Shown: one piece after another, positions 10,400 through 19,845 of the stretch | Layout of the letters: each line of letters begins with the position of its first letter | Numbering within the stretch: position 1 is the first letter of the stretch | DNA from: Rhodospirillales bacterium | GTDB taxonomy: Bacteria > Pseudomonadota > Alphaproteobacteria > Dongiales > Dongiaceae | Assembly (NCBI GenBank): GCA_009885795.1 | Contig: VFKA01000042.1 | Coordinates: forward strand, 1-59,142 | Reading direction: 5' to 3' | DNA length: 59,142 bases | Translations under genes and position numbers: made by a program | Notes under the pieces: generated by a model | Databases searched by the model: none | The model's input: only the letters and a program-made list of their open reading frames with translations | What the model was told of the DNA's origin: nothing

Positions 10400-12202
10400 T
10401 TGGCGCTTAGCGGCCAGTTGGCGGCGGTGCGATCGGTGCTGCCGCTGCTGTGGCCGGAGAATGCGCCGGAGGCGCGCCTGCGCGTCGTGGCGGCGCTTGG
10501 CTGTCTCGGTCTCGCCAAGCTCGCCAACGTCTACATCCCGATGTTCTTCAAGGGCGCGGTCGACGCGTTGGGCGTAGTCCCGCCGGCGGTCATTGCCGTG
10601 CCGCTCGGATTCCTGCTGGCCTATGGCATCGCCCGGGTCTTGGCCCAGCTCATGGGCGAATTGCGCGACGCCGTCTTCGCCAAGGTGGCGCAAGCCGCCG
10701 TCCAGCGCATCGCGCTCGACGCCTTCCGCCATTTGCACGGGCTCAGCCTCCGGTTCCACCTCGATCGGCGCACCGGCGGCCTGACCCGCTCCATCGAGCG
10801 CGGGGCCGAGGGCATCGAATTCCTGCTGTCCTTCGTGCTGTTCAACATCCTGCCGACGATCCTCGAGATCCTGCTGGTCGCCGGCATCCTATGGAGCTTC
10901 TACGATTGGCGCTTCGCCGCGGTGACGCTGGCCACGATCGGCGCCTACATCTGGTTCACGCTGACGGTCACGGAATGGCGAATCAAGTTTCGCCGGGCGA
11001 TGAACGAGTCCGAGACCGACGCCTACAACAAGGCCGTGGACAGCCTGCTCAACTACGAAACGGTCAAGTATTTCGGCAACGAGGAGCATGAGGCCCGGCG
11101 CTACGGCGCGGCGCTCGAGACCTATGGCGTGGCCGCGGTCCGGAGCAAGACCAGCCTCTCGGTTCTCAATGTCGGGCAGAGCGTGGTGATCGCCATCGGC
11201 GTCGTGCTGATGATGCTGATGGCGGCTCAAGGCGTCGCCCGCGGCGTCATGACGGTGGGCGATTTCGTGCTCGTCAACGCCTATCTCATCCAACTCTACC
11301 TGCCGCTCAACTTCCTCGGCACGGTCTATCGCGAGATACGCCAATCCCTGATCGACATGGAGGCGCTGTTCGAGCTGATGCGGGCCGGAATCGAGGTGGA
11401 GGACCGCCCCGGCGCGCCGGCGCTGGCGCTCACCCAGGGCGAAGTGGAATTCGACGCGGTCGACTTTCAATACGATCCGCGCCGGCCGATCCTCGAAGGC
11501 GTCGGCTTTCGCGTCGGACCCGGCCGCGCGGTTGCCATCGTCGGCCCGAGCGGTTCCGGCAAGACCACGATCGGGCGCCTGTTGTTCCGGTTCTACGACG
11601 TGACCGGCGGCGCCATCCGCATCGACGGCCAGGACATAAGCGAAGTGCGCCAGGACTCCTTGCGGGCCGCCATCGGCGTCGTGCCGCAGGACACGGTGCT
11701 GTTCAACGACACGATCTATTACAACATCGCCTATGGCCGTCCGGACGCTTCGCGCGCGGAGATCGAGGAAGCGGCGCGCATCGCCCGCATCCACGACTTC
11801 GTGCGATCGCTGCCGGACGGTTACGACACGATGGTGGGCGAGCGCGGGTTGAAGCTCTCGGGCGGCGAGAAGCAGCGCGTCGCCATCGCCCGCACGCTTT
11901 TGAAGAAGCCCGCGATCCTGTTGTTCGACGAGGCGACCTCGGCGCTCGACACCCGCACCGAGAAGGAGATTCAAGCCAGCCTCACCGAACTCGCCAAGGG
12001 CCACACGACTCTCATCATCGCTCACCGGCTCTCGACCGTCATTCATGCCGACGAGATTCTGGTGCTCGAGGCGGGCCGGGTGGTCGAGCGCGGCCGCCAT
12101 GCCGATCTGTTGGCGGCGGGCGGCGTCTATGCCTCGATGTGGCGGCGCCAGCAGGAGGCGGCGCGTGCCGAAAGCGTGGCCCTGCCGGCGGCGGATGGCT
12201 GA
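10400..12202 (+). CDS. ABC exporter of the Atm1/HMT1 type (TM-NBD half transporter)
   Basis: A homodimeric-type ABC exporter of about 600 residues. The N-terminal membrane domain has about six helices (for example ANVYIPMFFKGAVDAL, and YNKAVDSLLNYETVKYFGNE, a hallmark of the Atm1 family). The nucleotide-binding domain has Walker [10 protein letters not shown], signature LSGGEKQRVAIART, Walker B ILLFDEATSALD and the H-loop IIAHRLSTV. Atm1-family members export glutathione-linked sulfur compounds or metal conjugates from the cytosol. The open frame reaches back to 10277, but that part runs through a dispersed repeat. TTG 10400 or GTG 10427 is a more likely start, and neither has a strong Shine-Dalgarno. 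Its end overlaps the meaB start by 8 bases, so the two are probably translated together. Confidence 0.88.
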   Translation: MALSGQLAAVRSVLPLLWPENAPEARLRVVAALGCLGLAKLANVYIPMFFKGAVDALGVVPPAVIAVPLGFLLAYGIARVLAQLMGELRDAVFAKVAQAAVQRIALDAFRHLHGLSLRFHLDRRTGGLTRSIERGAEGIEFLLSFVLFNILPTILEILLVAGILWSFYDWRFAAVTLATIGAYIWFTLTVTEWRIKFRRAMNESETDAYNKAVDSLLNYETVKYFGNEEHEARRYGAALETYGVAAVRSKTSLSVLNVGQSVVIAIGVVLMMLMAAQGVARGVMTVGDFVLVNAYLIQLYLPLNFLGTVYREIRQSLIDMEALFELMRAGIEVEDRPGAPALALTQGEVEFDAVDFQYDPRRPILEGVGFRVGPGRAVAIVGPSGSGKTTIGRLLFRFYDVTGGAIRIDGQDISEVRQDSLRAAIGVVPQDTVLFNDTIYYNIAYGRPDASRAEIEEAARIARIHDFVRSLPDGYDTMVGERGLKLSGGEKQRVAIARTLLKKPAILLFDEATSALDTRTEKEIQASLTELAKGHTTLIIAHRLSTVIHADEILVLEAGRVVERGRHADLLAAGGVYASMWRRQQEAARAESVALPAADG

Positions 12203-13190
12203 ACCCCGGATCGAGGCCGATGCGGCGCTGGCGGCGGCGGTCGAGGCCGGCGACCGCAGGGCGCTCGCGCGCGCCATCACCCTCGTCGAATCGACCCGTG
12301 CCGATCATCGGGCGGCCGCCGCGGCGCTCATCGACCGGCTGCTGCCCGGCACCGGGCGCTCGATCCGCCTCGGCGTGTCGGGGCCGCCGGGCGTGGGCAA
12401 GTCGACTTTTATCGAAAGCTTCGGCCTGCATTTGATTTCGTTGGGCCGCCGGGTCGCGGTGCTGGCGGTCGATCCGAGCTCGCGGGTGAGCGGCGGCTCC
12501 ATCCTCGGCGACAAGACGCGGATGAGCGAACTCGCCAAGTCGGACGGGGCCTTCATCCGCCCCTCGCCGGCCGGGGCGACGCTGGGCGGCGTTTCCCGGC
12601 GCACCCGCGAGGCGGTGCTGCTGGTCGAGGCGGCGGGCTTCGACGTCGTGATGGTGGAGACCGTCGGCGTCGGCCAATCCGAGACCGCCGTCGCCGACCT
12701 CACCGACATGTTCCTGCTGCTGGCCCAGCCCGGCGCCGGCGACGAGCTTCAGGGCCTGAAGCGCGGCATCGTCGAGCTTGCCGATCTCGTCGTCGTCGGC
12801 AAGGCGGATGGCGAACTGGCCAAACCGGCGATGCGCGCCGCGGCGGAATATCGCCAGGCTTTAAGGCTCATGCAACCGCCGACGCCCGGTTGGACGCCCG
12901 AGGTGCGGCTCTGTTCGGGCCTCACGGGGCAAGGCGTGCCGGAGGTTTGGAAGGCGGTCGAACGCTTCGCCGCCGGGCAGCGGAAATCCGGCGCCTTCAA
13001 GCGGCGCCGCGCGGCGCAAGGCCTCGCCTGGCTCGGGCGCGAACTCGAACACACCCTGGTCGATCGCCTCAAATCCGACCGGCGCGTGGCGCGGCTGCTG
13101 CGCAAGATCGAGACCGATGTGGCGGCGGGACGCGTCAGCCCCGGCGCCGGCGCGCAATCCCTCATCGACGCGTTCTTGCGACGGGAGTAA
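12195..13190 (+). CDS. meaB: Methylmalonyl-CoA mutase-associated GTPase MeaB
   Basis: A P-loop GTPase (ArgK/MeaB family) that gates cobalamin transfer into methylmalonyl-CoA mutase and protects the enzyme from inactivation. The 331-residue product has Walker A GPPGVGKST, the DPSSRVSGGSILGDKTRM stretch, the ETVGVGQSE switch region and VVGKADGE in place of the guanine-specificity motif. ATG 12195 overlaps the exporter stop (ATGGCTGA), favouring coupled translation; longer in-frame starts inside the exporter gene are not credible. Its partner mutase is at 3701-5851 on the same strand, separated by the coiled-coil protein and the exporter. Confidence 0.92.
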   Translation: MAEPRIEADAALAAAVEAGDRRALARAITLVESTRADHRAAAAALIDRLLPGTGRSIRLGVSGPPGVGKSTFIESFGLHLISLGRRVAVLAVDPSSRVSGGSILGDKTRMSELAKSDGAFIRPSPAGATLGGVSRRTREAVLLVEAAGFDVVMVETVGVGQSETAVADLTDMFLLLAQPGAGDELQGLKRGIVELADLVVVGKADGELAKPAMRAAAEYRQALRLMQPPTPGWTPEVRLCSGLTGQGVPEVWKAVERFAAGQRKSGAFKRRRAAQGLAWLGRELEHTLVDRLKSDRRVARLLRKIETDVAAGRVSPGAGAQSLIDAFLRRE

Positions 13191-13204
13191 ATTCGTTCGC
13201 TTCT

Positions 13205-13282
13205 TGTCATGCCCGCGCTTGACGCGGGCATCCATCCTTGCCGTTGCGCCATGGATCGCCGGGTCAAGGCCCGGCGATGACA
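13205..13282. repeat. Dispersed palindromic repeat, TGTCAT family copy 2
   Basis: The segment runs from TGTCATGCCCGCG to GGCGATGACA. It holds two hairpins (GCCCGCGCTTGACGCGGGC and GCCGGGTCAAGGCCCGGC) separated by a short linker, with ATGGAT/ATCCAT inverted around the centre. It fills the gap between the convergent meaB and dehydrogenase genes and may end both transcripts. Confidence 0.75.
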
Positions 13283-13284
13283 CC

Positions 13285-14388
13285 TCAATGGGGCAGCAGG
13301 ACCAGCTTCCCGACGAAGCCCTTGCCGAGAAATTCCCGTTGCGCCTTCACGATGTCCCTCAACGGGTACGTCTTCGCGAGCACGGGCTTGATCTCGCCGC
13401 GCTCGATAGCGCCGACGAGGTCGGCGAAGACTTCGCGCTCGAGGACCGTGCAGCCGAGCAATCGTAGATCCTTCAGATAGAGCGTGCGCAGGTCGAGCTC
13501 CACGATCGGTCCGGCGATGGCGCCGGACACGGCGTACCGGCCGCCGCGCTTCAGCACGTCGAGCAGCAGCGGCCAGCCCGGGCCGCCGACGACGTCGATG
13601 ACGACGTCCATGCTCTCCGCGCCGAGCCGGTCGCCCGGGTTTTCGTCGCGCAAGACGATCCGCTCCGCTCCAAGAGACTTGACCTGTTCCGCTTTCGCCG
13701 CGTTGGCGATCGCGGCGACCTTGGCGCCGAGCCGCTTGGCAAGCTGCACCGCGGCCGAACCGACGCCGCCAGACGCCCCGGTGATGAGAACCGATTCCCC
13801 TTCGCCGAGGCCGGCGCGGGTGATCATGTTGAGCGCCGCGGAATAGGCGCAAGGAAACGTCGCCAACTCGGCGTCGGAAAGGCCGCACGCGACCTTGTAG
13901 GCATGGACGGCGGGCACCGTCACATATTCGGCGAAGCCGCCATTGCACTCCGACCCCAGATACCACGCCTCGTAGGGCCGCCAGCCAACGGGTTCGCGCA
14001 AGGCGGGTTCGACCAGAACCCGCTGCCCGATCCGGGCGGCATCGACGCCCGAACCGACAGCCACGATCCGGCCGCAAACATCCGCGCCCTGAATGAGAGG
14101 GAATTTGCGCTTCTCCCCCGTCCATCCCGCGTCGCCCGCCTTCGCCCCGGCAAATCCGGATTGCCCGGCATCGGCGGTGGTCCCCTCGGTCACGCCCTTC
14201 GAGTACCATCCGGACCTGGTATTGATGTCCGTGTTGTTGACGCCGGCCGCCGCGACCCGGATCAAGACCTCTCCGGCTCGGGCCGCCGGCACGGGAACAT
14301 CCTCGCGGTACTCGAGCCGATCGAACCCGCCGTAGCCCGTGAGCAGCACCGCTTTCATCGTCTTTGGAATGTCGGCTATCGAACGCAT
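13285..14388 (-). CDS. Zinc-type medium-chain dehydrogenase / quinone oxidoreductase
   Basis: A 367-residue NAD(P)-dependent medium-chain dehydrogenase/reductase. The N-terminal GroES-like domain has MKAVLLTGYGGFDRLEY and VNNTDINTRSGWY. The Rossmann domain has the nucleotide motif GASGGVGSAAVQLAK. The family acts on alcohols, enones or quinones; the substrate is not deducible. ATG 14388 is preceded by a strong AGGAGGGG Shine-Dalgarno, so the much longer open frame running back to 15915 is spurious. It is a single gene, divergent from rpmB. Confidence 0.85.
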   Translation of the reverse strand: MRSIADIPKTMKAVLLTGYGGFDRLEYREDVPVPAARAGEVLIRVAAAGVNNTDINTRSGWYSKGVTEGTTADAGQSGFAGAKAGDAGWTGEKRKFPLIQGADVCGRIVAVGSGVDAARIGQRVLVEPALREPVGWRPYEAWYLGSECNGGFAEYVTVPAVHAYKVACGLSDAELATFPCAYSAALNMITRAGLGEGESVLITGASGGVGSAAVQLAKRLGAKVAAIANAAKAEQVKSLGAERIVLRDENPGDRLGAESMDVVIDVVGGPGWPLLLDVLKRGGRYAVSGAIAGPIVELDLRTLYLKDLRLLGCTVLEREVFADLVGAIERGEIKPVLAKTYPLRDIVKAQREFLGKGFVGKLVLLPH

Positions 14389-14449
14389 CTCGACCCCTCC
14401 TGACCGATTATAGGCCGACGACCGGTCAACCAGACCTAGGTCGATCGCC

Positions 14450-14479
14450 TTGACGCCGGCGGGGGCCTTGCCGTAGAAC
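14450..14479 (+). promoter_or_regulatory. Predicted promoter of rpmB
   Basis: TTGACG at 14450-14455 and TAGAAC at 14474-14479 with an 18-base spacer. This lies about 40 bases before the rpmB ATG and fits the sigma-70-type promoters of alphaproteobacterial housekeeping genes. Confidence 0.55.
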
Positions 14480-14526
14480 CCCAGCCTCGTATCCCGAGTT
14501 CCCCCCGATCCGAAAGGTCGCGTCCC

Positions 14527-14823
14527 ATGGCCCGACGTTGCGCCATCACCGGCAAAGGCGTGCAGACCGGCAACAATGTCAGCCACGCCAACAACAAGAC
14601 CCGCCGGCGCTTCAAGCCGAACCTTCAGGCGACAGGTGTCCTCAGCGATGCGCTGGGCCACGTGGTTCGCATCCGCCTCAGCGTCAATGCGCTGCGTAGC
14701 ATCGAACATGGCGGCGGCCTCGACGCCTTCCTGCTGGCGACCCCGGACAAGCGCCTGCCGGCCGAGACGCTGCGCCTGAAGCGGCGCATCGAGAAAGCCG
14801 CCGGCAAGCGCGCCGCCGCCTAA
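14527..14823 (+). CDS. rpmB: 50S ribosomal protein L28
   Basis: A 98-residue large-subunit ribosomal protein. It begins [24 protein letters not shown] and has the typical [11 protein letters not shown] and [12 protein letters not shown] segments of alphaproteobacterial L28. It has its own predicted promoter. Its stop overlaps, tail to tail, the stop of the ion-channel gene on the other strand by three bases, leaving no room for a separate terminator. Confidence 0.97.
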   Translation: MARRCAITGKGVQTGNNVSHANNKTRRRFKPNLQATGVLSDALGHVVRIRLSVNALRSIEHGGGLDAFLLATPDKRLPAETLRLKRRIEKAAGKRAAA

Positions 14824-15848
14824 CCGATCAGGCCCTGGCCGATGGCGACGCCGCTCGCGATCAGATAGGCGCCGAACAAGAGGCCCCCGCCCATGCGATC
14901 GACGCGGATCGCGGCGCTCGCGCCCGATTCCTCGCGCACCAGCTTGGTGGCATAGACGAGCGCGCCGATGACGGCGATGGTATAGCCATAGGCCAGCAGA
15001 TAGAGCGTATCGAGCAGGGTCAGATACTCGATGGTCGGCAGATCCTCGCCCACCGTGATCTGCAGCGCCACGATCGAGATGATGGAAAAGATCGCGATCT
15101 GAAAGCGCGAATCGACCAGGCTCGGATGCAGCAAGAAGACGAACGAGGCGCAAATCGTCGTCAACAGCACGGGCAGCACGTTCTTCACGATGGCGTTGAT
15201 GGTCGGCCGGGCGATCGGCATATCGATCGTGACGCGCGAATAGGTGCCGCCCTCGGTAAGGCGCGGATCGCCGAAATTGGTCGGGTGGGTGTAGTCGGCC
15301 GCGCGCATGATCGGCGGTTCGAACTGGAAGCCGGGCAATTTCAGCGCCGGATTGACGCCGATGCTGTCGATTTCGTATTTGAGGCCGGCGGTATCGAACA
15401 CCGCATCCTCGATGTCGATGACGATGTTCTGCCGGTCGAACGGATAATTCCGCAGATCGAGCTTGCGGCTCATGCGCCCCTGGACATGCATGGATTGATA
15501 GAACTGCCCGTCGGCCAGAACCTCGGGCTCTTCGGTGGATTTGGTGATGATGGTGCCCCAGGATTCGGAATGATTGACGAACTCCATGGTGTTGGACGGG
15601 TCGATCTCTGGGTTCGTCCCCCTGAACCACAGATAGAAATCGACCAGATAATTGTGGTTGCGCAGATCGATCGACTGCACGTCGTTGAGATAGGCGCCGA
15701 TGGTGACGATCTCCGGCCCGCTGTCGGCTTGCTCCTGGGCGGCTCCGGGAAATCCGGCCAGGGCCAGCCATGCCGAAACGATGATCGCGCCGGCCGCCCA
15801 TCTGGACGCCGCGCGCCGCTGGCCGATGAGTCGCTTGCCAATGAACAT
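14820..15848 (-). CDS. Pentameric ligand-gated ion channel homologue (Cys-loop superfamily, prokaryotic)
   Basis: A 342-residue protein with a signal peptide (residues 1 to about 37), an extracellular beta-sandwich and four TM helices at about 223-240, 249-266, 281-302 and 320-338. The order matches GLIC/ELIC-type channels. Residues 132-138 LRNYPFD correspond to the conserved Pro loop. TM1 [11 protein letters not shown]2 [16 protein letters not shown] ending GEDLP, and TM3 [13 protein letters not shown] align by eye with GLIC. The Cys-loop cysteines are absent, as in other bacterial members. D246 sits where GLIC has its -2' glutamate ring, which would suggest cation selectivity (inference). 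ATG 15848 follows GGGGA; the frame extends to 15953 but the extra residues precede the signal peptide. Ligand unknown. Confidence 0.85.
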   Translation of the reverse strand: MFIGKRLIGQRRAASRWAAGAIIVSAWLALAGFPGAAQEQADSGPEIVTIGAYLNDVQSIDLRNHNYLVDFYLWFRGTNPEIDPSNTMEFVNHSESWGTIITKSTEEPEVLADGQFYQSMHVQGRMSRKLDLRNYPFDRQNIVIDIEDAVFDTAGLKYEIDSIGVNPALKLPGFQFEPPIMRAADYTHPTNFGDPRLTEGGTYSRVTIDMPIARPTINAIVKNVLPVLLTTICASFVFLLHPSLVDSRFQIAIFSIISIVALQITVGEDLPTIEYLTLLDTLYLLAYGYTIAVIGALVYATKLVREESGASAAIRVDRMGGGLLFGAYLIASGVAIGQGLIG

Positions 15849-16047
15849 GCCGGTCCCCTTTCCCCTGGCCGCAAGACAGAGCGTCCAGCATGCGACTTGC
15901 CGGCGGCCTTGGCAACCGGTTGTTTGACGGCTAATGTTCCTATATAGCGACATTTGTACGTCAGCTCATGGGGCGTTTCCCCGCTGGACATGGGGTAGAT
16001 TGCTCGGTTTTCAATTGTTTCGCTTGGGCCAAGGGTGATCGGCGAGG

Positions 16048-17085
16048 ATGAACGTCGAGGATTTCGATTTCGAGTTGCCGCGCGGGCGTATTGCCCAAAG
16101 GCCCGCGACCCCGCGCGATTCGGCGCGTCTCTTGGAGGTCGAGGCCGATGGGCTGCATGACCGCCGGTTCCGGGATCTGGCGCGCCTGCTTCGCCCCGGC
16201 GACATCATGGTGGTGAACGACACCCGCGTGATCCCGGCAAGGCTCTCCGGCCGGCGCGGCGCGGCGGCCGTCGAGGTCACCCTGCATAAGCCGGAGGGCG
16301 CGGGTCGCTGGCGGGCCTTTGCCCGGCCGGCCCGCAAGCTGCGCGTTGGCGACCGCATCGCCTTCGCCGGAGATTTCGCCGCCGAGGTCTTGGAGAAAGG
16401 CGAAGGCGGCGAGGCCGTCCTCGCCTTCGACCGGGCCGGGCCGGACCTCATGGCGGCGCTTGGGCGTCATGGCCGCATGCCCTTGCCGCCCTATATCAAG
16501 CGCGCGGAAGGGCACGACGCAAGCGATGCCAGCGACTATCAGACCGTCTATGCCAAGCGCGACGGCGCCGTGGCGGCGCCGACGGCGGGCCTCCACTTCA
16601 CCCCCCGCGTGTTGGCGGAACTGGCGGAGCGGGGGGTGCGCCAGGTATCCCTCACGCTCCATGTCGGCGCCGGCACCTTCCTGCCGGTGAAGGCGGCCCG
16701 AATCGAGGACCATGTCATGCACGCCGAAAGCGGCCTGGTCGACGAGGACGCGGCCGAGGCCATAAACGCCGCCAGAAAAGCGGGCGGGCGCGTGGTCGCC
16801 GTGGGCACGACGAGCCTCAGGCTCCTCGAAGCGGCTTCCGAACCGGACGGAACCGTTCGGCCATTCGCCGGCGACACGGATCTTTTCATCCTCCCCGGCT
16901 ATCGTTTCAAGGCGGTCGATCTGTTGCTCACCAACTTCCACTTGCCGCGCTCGACGCTCTTCATGCTCGTCGCCGCCTTCGCCGGCCTCGCGCGCATGAA
17001 GGCCGCCTACGCCCACGCGATCGCGCATGATTACCGCTTCTACTCCTATGGCGATTGCTGCCTCTTGCATCGGGACCGGGCATGA
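16048..17085 (+). CDS. queA: S-adenosylmethionine:tRNA ribosyltransferase-isomerase
   Basis: Transfers and isomerises the ribosyl group of SAM onto 7-aminomethyl-7-deazaguanine in tRNA, giving epoxyqueuosine. The 345-residue product has the usual length, with PRGRIAQRP near the start, [13 protein letters not shown], the APTAGLHF motif, and [11 protein letters not shown] followed by [14 protein letters not shown]. It is the first gene of a four-gene queuosine operon; its TGA overlaps the ATG of tgt (ATGA). A GCGAGG Shine-Dalgarno precedes the start. Confidence 0.96.
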   Translation: MNVEDFDFELPRGRIAQRPATPRDSARLLEVEADGLHDRRFRDLARLLRPGDIMVVNDTRVIPARLSGRRGAAAVEVTLHKPEGAGRWRAFARPARKLRVGDRIAFAGDFAAEVLEKGEGGEAVLAFDRAGPDLMAALGRHGRMPLPPYIKRAEGHDASDASDYQTVYAKRDGAVAAPTAGLHFTPRVLAELAERGVRQVSLTLHVGAGTFLPVKAARIEDHVMHAESGLVDEDAAEAINAARKAGGRVVAVGTTSLRLLEAASEPDGTVRPFAGDTDLFILPGYRFKAVDLLLTNFHLPRSTLFMLVAAFAGLARMKAAYAHAIAHDYRFYSYGDCCLLHRDRA

Positions 17086-18221
17086 CCATCGCTTTCGAAA
17101 TCTCGGGCTACGACGGCGCCGCGCGCCTCGGGCGGCTGGCGACGGCGCATGGGTCAGTGGATACACCGGCCTTCATGCCGGTCGGCACCGCCGGCACGGT
17201 GAAGGCGATGCTGCCGGACAATGTCGCGGCCACCGGCGCGCAAGTCGTACTCGCCAACACCTACCATCTGATGCTTCGGCCCGGCGCGGAGCGCGTGCAA
17301 CGCCTGGGGGGCTTGCACCGTTTCATGAACTGGCCCGGGCCGATCCTCACCGATTCCGGCGGCTACCAGGTCATGTCGCTGGCGGGCCTGCGCAAGATGA
17401 GCGAGCAGGGCGTGACCTTCCAATCCCACATCGACGGTAGTAGCTGGGACCTGACGCCCGAACGCTCCATCGCCATTCAGCACGCGCTTGGCGCCGACAT
17501 CACGATGGCATTCGACGAATGCACGAGTTACCCGGTCGAGAAAGATGAGGCGGCGGCCTCGATGCGACTCTCGATGCGCTGGGCGGCGCGCTCCAAGACG
17601 GCCTTCGTCCCGCGCCCAGGCCATGGCCTCTTCGGCATCGTGCAGGGCGGCGTGTTCCCCGATCTGCGCGCCGAGTCGGCGGCGGCGTTGCGCGAGATCG
17701 GCTTCGACGGCTACGCCGTGGGCGGGCTGGCCGTGGGCGAAGGGCAGGCGCCGATGTTCGACGTACTCGAAGCTTTGGGGCCGCTGCTCCCCGCCGATCG
17801 GCCGCGCTATCTCATGGGCGTGGGCAAGCCCGCCGATATCGTCGGCGCGGTCTTACGCGGCATCGACATGTTCGACTGCGTTCTCCCCACCCGCTCCGGG
17901 CGCACCGGCCAGGCCTTCACCCGCCGGGGAACCGTCAACATCCGCAACGCCCGGCACCAGGACGATCCGCGCCCGCTCGACGAGACGTGCGCCTGCCCGG
18001 CCTGCCGCTCCTACAGCCGCGCCTATCTCCATCATCTGTGGCGGGCCAAGGAGATGCTTGGTCGGATGCTGCTCACTTGGCATAATCTCGCCTACTATCA
18101 GGACTTGATGCGGGGGCTGCGGCAGGCGATCGGCGGGGGGGCGCTGGACTCTTGGCGAGCCGCGTTCGCCGCCGCCGAGTCGGAAGGCAATATCGAACCC
18201 TTATCGGTGGACCATTCATGA
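17082..18221 (+). CDS. tgt: tRNA-guanine(34) transglycosylase
   Basis: Exchanges guanine-34 for preQ1 in tRNAs with GUN anticodons. The 379-residue protein has the substrate motif [10 protein letters not shown] (Asp at residue 91), GGLAVGEGQ, the nucleophile-bearing [14 protein letters not shown] and the zinc site [17 protein letters not shown]. The ATG overlaps the queA stop and its own stop overlaps the queF start (ATGA both times), so translation is likely coupled through the operon. Confidence 0.96.
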   Translation: MTIAFEISGYDGAARLGRLATAHGSVDTPAFMPVGTAGTVKAMLPDNVAATGAQVVLANTYHLMLRPGAERVQRLGGLHRFMNWPGPILTDSGGYQVMSLAGLRKMSEQGVTFQSHIDGSSWDLTPERSIAIQHALGADITMAFDECTSYPVEKDEAAASMRLSMRWAARSKTAFVPRPGHGLFGIVQGGVFPDLRAESAAALREIGFDGYAVGGLAVGEGQAPMFDVLEALGPLLPADRPRYLMGVGKPADIVGAVLRGIDMFDCVLPTRSGRTGQAFTRRGTVNIRNARHQDDPRPLDETCACPACRSYSRAYLHHLWRAKEMLGRMLLTWHNLAYYQDLMRGLRQAIGGGALDSWRAAFAAAESEGNIEPLSVDHS

Positions 18222-18682
18222 GCAAGGCGCGTTTCCGGACTCTCACCCAACTCGGCGCCAAGATTGCGCTGCCCGCCTCGCCGGACGAGGCGGTCATCGA
18301 ATCGGTCGCCAATACGCGGCCCGGCGAGACCTACGTCGTGCGGTTCACCTGTCCGGAATTCACGTCGCTTTGCCCCGTCACCGGGCAGCCCGATTTTGCC
18401 CATCTGGTGATCGATTATGTTCCGGCGAGGAAGCTGGTCGAGAGCAAGTCGCTGAAGCTCTATCTCGGCTCGTTCCGCAACCATCCCGGATTCCACGAGG
18501 ACTGCACGGTCGGGATCGCGCGCCGGCTGGTGCGCGAGATCAAGCCGAAGTGGCTGCGCATCGGCGGCTACTGGTATCCGCGCGGCGGGCTTCCGATCGA
18601 CGTCTTCTATCAGACCGGGCCGGCGCCCAAGGGTGTGTGGCTGCCCGATCAGGGCGTCGCTCCCTATCGCGGACGGGGATGA
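18218..18682 (+). CDS. queF: NADPH-dependent 7-cyano-7-deazaguanine reductase
   Basis: Reduces preQ0 to preQ1 before insertion in tRNA. The 154-residue length fits the unimodal QueF class. The catalytic Cys52 and Asp59 lie in [19 protein letters not shown], the family signature, followed by [15 protein letters not shown] and FHEDC. The start ATG overlaps the tgt stop, and the TGA overlaps the queG start. Longer in-frame starts at 18152 lie inside tgt and are not needed. Confidence 0.96.
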   Translation: MSKARFRTLTQLGAKIALPASPDEAVIESVANTRPGETYVVRFTCPEFTSLCPVTGQPDFAHLVIDYVPARKLVESKSLKLYLGSFRNHPGFHEDCTVGIARRLVREIKPKWLRIGGYWYPRGGLPIDVFYQTGPAPKGVWLPDQGVAPYRGRG

Positions 18683-19830
18683 ACCTCCCGGCCGCCGACG
18701 CGTCCAGGGTGAAGGCGGCCATCCGCGACAAGGCGCTTGCGCTCGGATTCGACGCGGTCGGATTCGCGCGCGCCGCGCTGGCCGACGAAGCGCGCCGCAA
18801 CCTGGCCGGGTTCCTGGCGCAAAACCTGCACGGCGACATGGGCTGGCTTGCCGCCAATTCCGACCGGCGCGGCGATCCACGCGTCTTGTGGCCCGAGGCG
18901 CGCAGCGTCGTCGTCGTCGCCATGAATTACGCGCCCGAGGGCGATCCGCTCGCCGTTCTCGACCAACCCGAACGCGGCGCCGTCTCGGTCTATGCGCGGG
19001 GCCGTGACTATCACGACGTGCTGAAATCGCGCCTGAAGGCGTTGGGGCGATGGCTGACGGAAACTCAAGCAGCCGGCGTCCCAGGGGACGTCAAGGTCTT
19101 CGTCGATACCGCGCCGGTGATGGAAAAGCCGCTCGCCGCCTCGGCCGGGATCGGCTGGCAGGGCAAGCACACGAATTTGGTCTCGCGGCAATTCGGATCG
19201 TGGCTCTTCCTCGGCGCGCTGCTGACGACGCTCGACCTGCCCGCCGACGAGGCGCATGGCGATCATTGCGGCGAGTGCCGGCGTTGCCTCGACGCCTGCC
19301 CGACCAACGCCTTCCCGGCGCCTTACCGGCTCGACGCGAGGCGCTGCATTTCCTATCTCACCATCGAGCACAAGGGACCGATCCCGAGAGAATTCCGCCG
19401 GGCCATGGGCAACCGCATCTATGGCTGCGACGATTGCCTTGCGGTCTGTCCCTGGAACAAGTTCGCGAAGAAAGGCGACGCCGCCTTCGAGCCGCGCGCG
19501 GCGTTGACCGCGCCGCGCCTCGCCGACTTGGCCGGCCTCAACGATGCCGAATTTCGCCGCCTGTTCTCGGGCAGCCCGATCAAGCGGACGGGCCGCGCGC
19601 GCTTCGTTCGCAATGTCTTGATCGCCCTTGGCAACAGCGGCGATTGTGGCCAAGCCGACCGGGCTGCTAGGCTTCTCGACGATGACGCGCCGTTGGTGCG
19701 CGGGGCGGCGGTCTGGGCGCTGGCCAAACTGGCGCCCGGGCGTTTCGCCGAGGCCCGCGACCGCCGCCTGCCGATCGAGCCGGACGCCGATGTCCGCGCC
19801 GAATGGCTGGCCGGCGCCGCCGATGTTTAA
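18679..19830 (+). CDS. queG: Epoxyqueuosine reductase (cobalamin and 4Fe-4S enzyme)
   Basis: Performs the last step of queuosine synthesis, reducing epoxyqueuosine in tRNA. The 383-residue protein has two ferredoxin-type cluster motifs, [16 protein letters not shown] and [13 protein letters not shown], after an N-terminal domain with the typical VVVVAMNY segment. The C-terminus (LIALGNSGD to LAGAADV) looks like a HEAT-type helical repeat. QueG uses cobalamin, linking this operon to the B12 genes elsewhere in the window. ATG 18679 overlaps the queF stop and follows GGGG. Confidence 0.95.
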   Translation: MNLPAADASRVKAAIRDKALALGFDAVGFARAALADEARRNLAGFLAQNLHGDMGWLAANSDRRGDPRVLWPEARSVVVVAMNYAPEGDPLAVLDQPERGAVSVYARGRDYHDVLKSRLKALGRWLTETQAAGVPGDVKVFVDTAPVMEKPLAASAGIGWQGKHTNLVSRQFGSWLFLGALLTTLDLPADEAHGDHCGECRRCLDACPTNAFPAPYRLDARRCISYLTIEHKGPIPREFRRAMGNRIYGCDDCLAVCPWNKFAKKGDAAFEPRAALTAPRLADLAGLNDAEFRRLFSGSPIKRTGRARFVRNVLIALGNSGDCGQADRAARLLDDDAPLVRGAAVWALAKLAPGRFAEARDRRLPIEPDADVRAEWLAGAADV

Positions 19831-19845
19831 CCAGGGAGAACGATC

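Noticed and set aside
13285-15915. An 876-codon minus-strand frame that seems to fuse the dehydrogenase with another protein
   Set aside because: Only the last 367 codons encode the dehydrogenase, which has its own strong Shine-Dalgarno and ATG. The rest is the shifted frame of the ion channel and antisense of rpmB.
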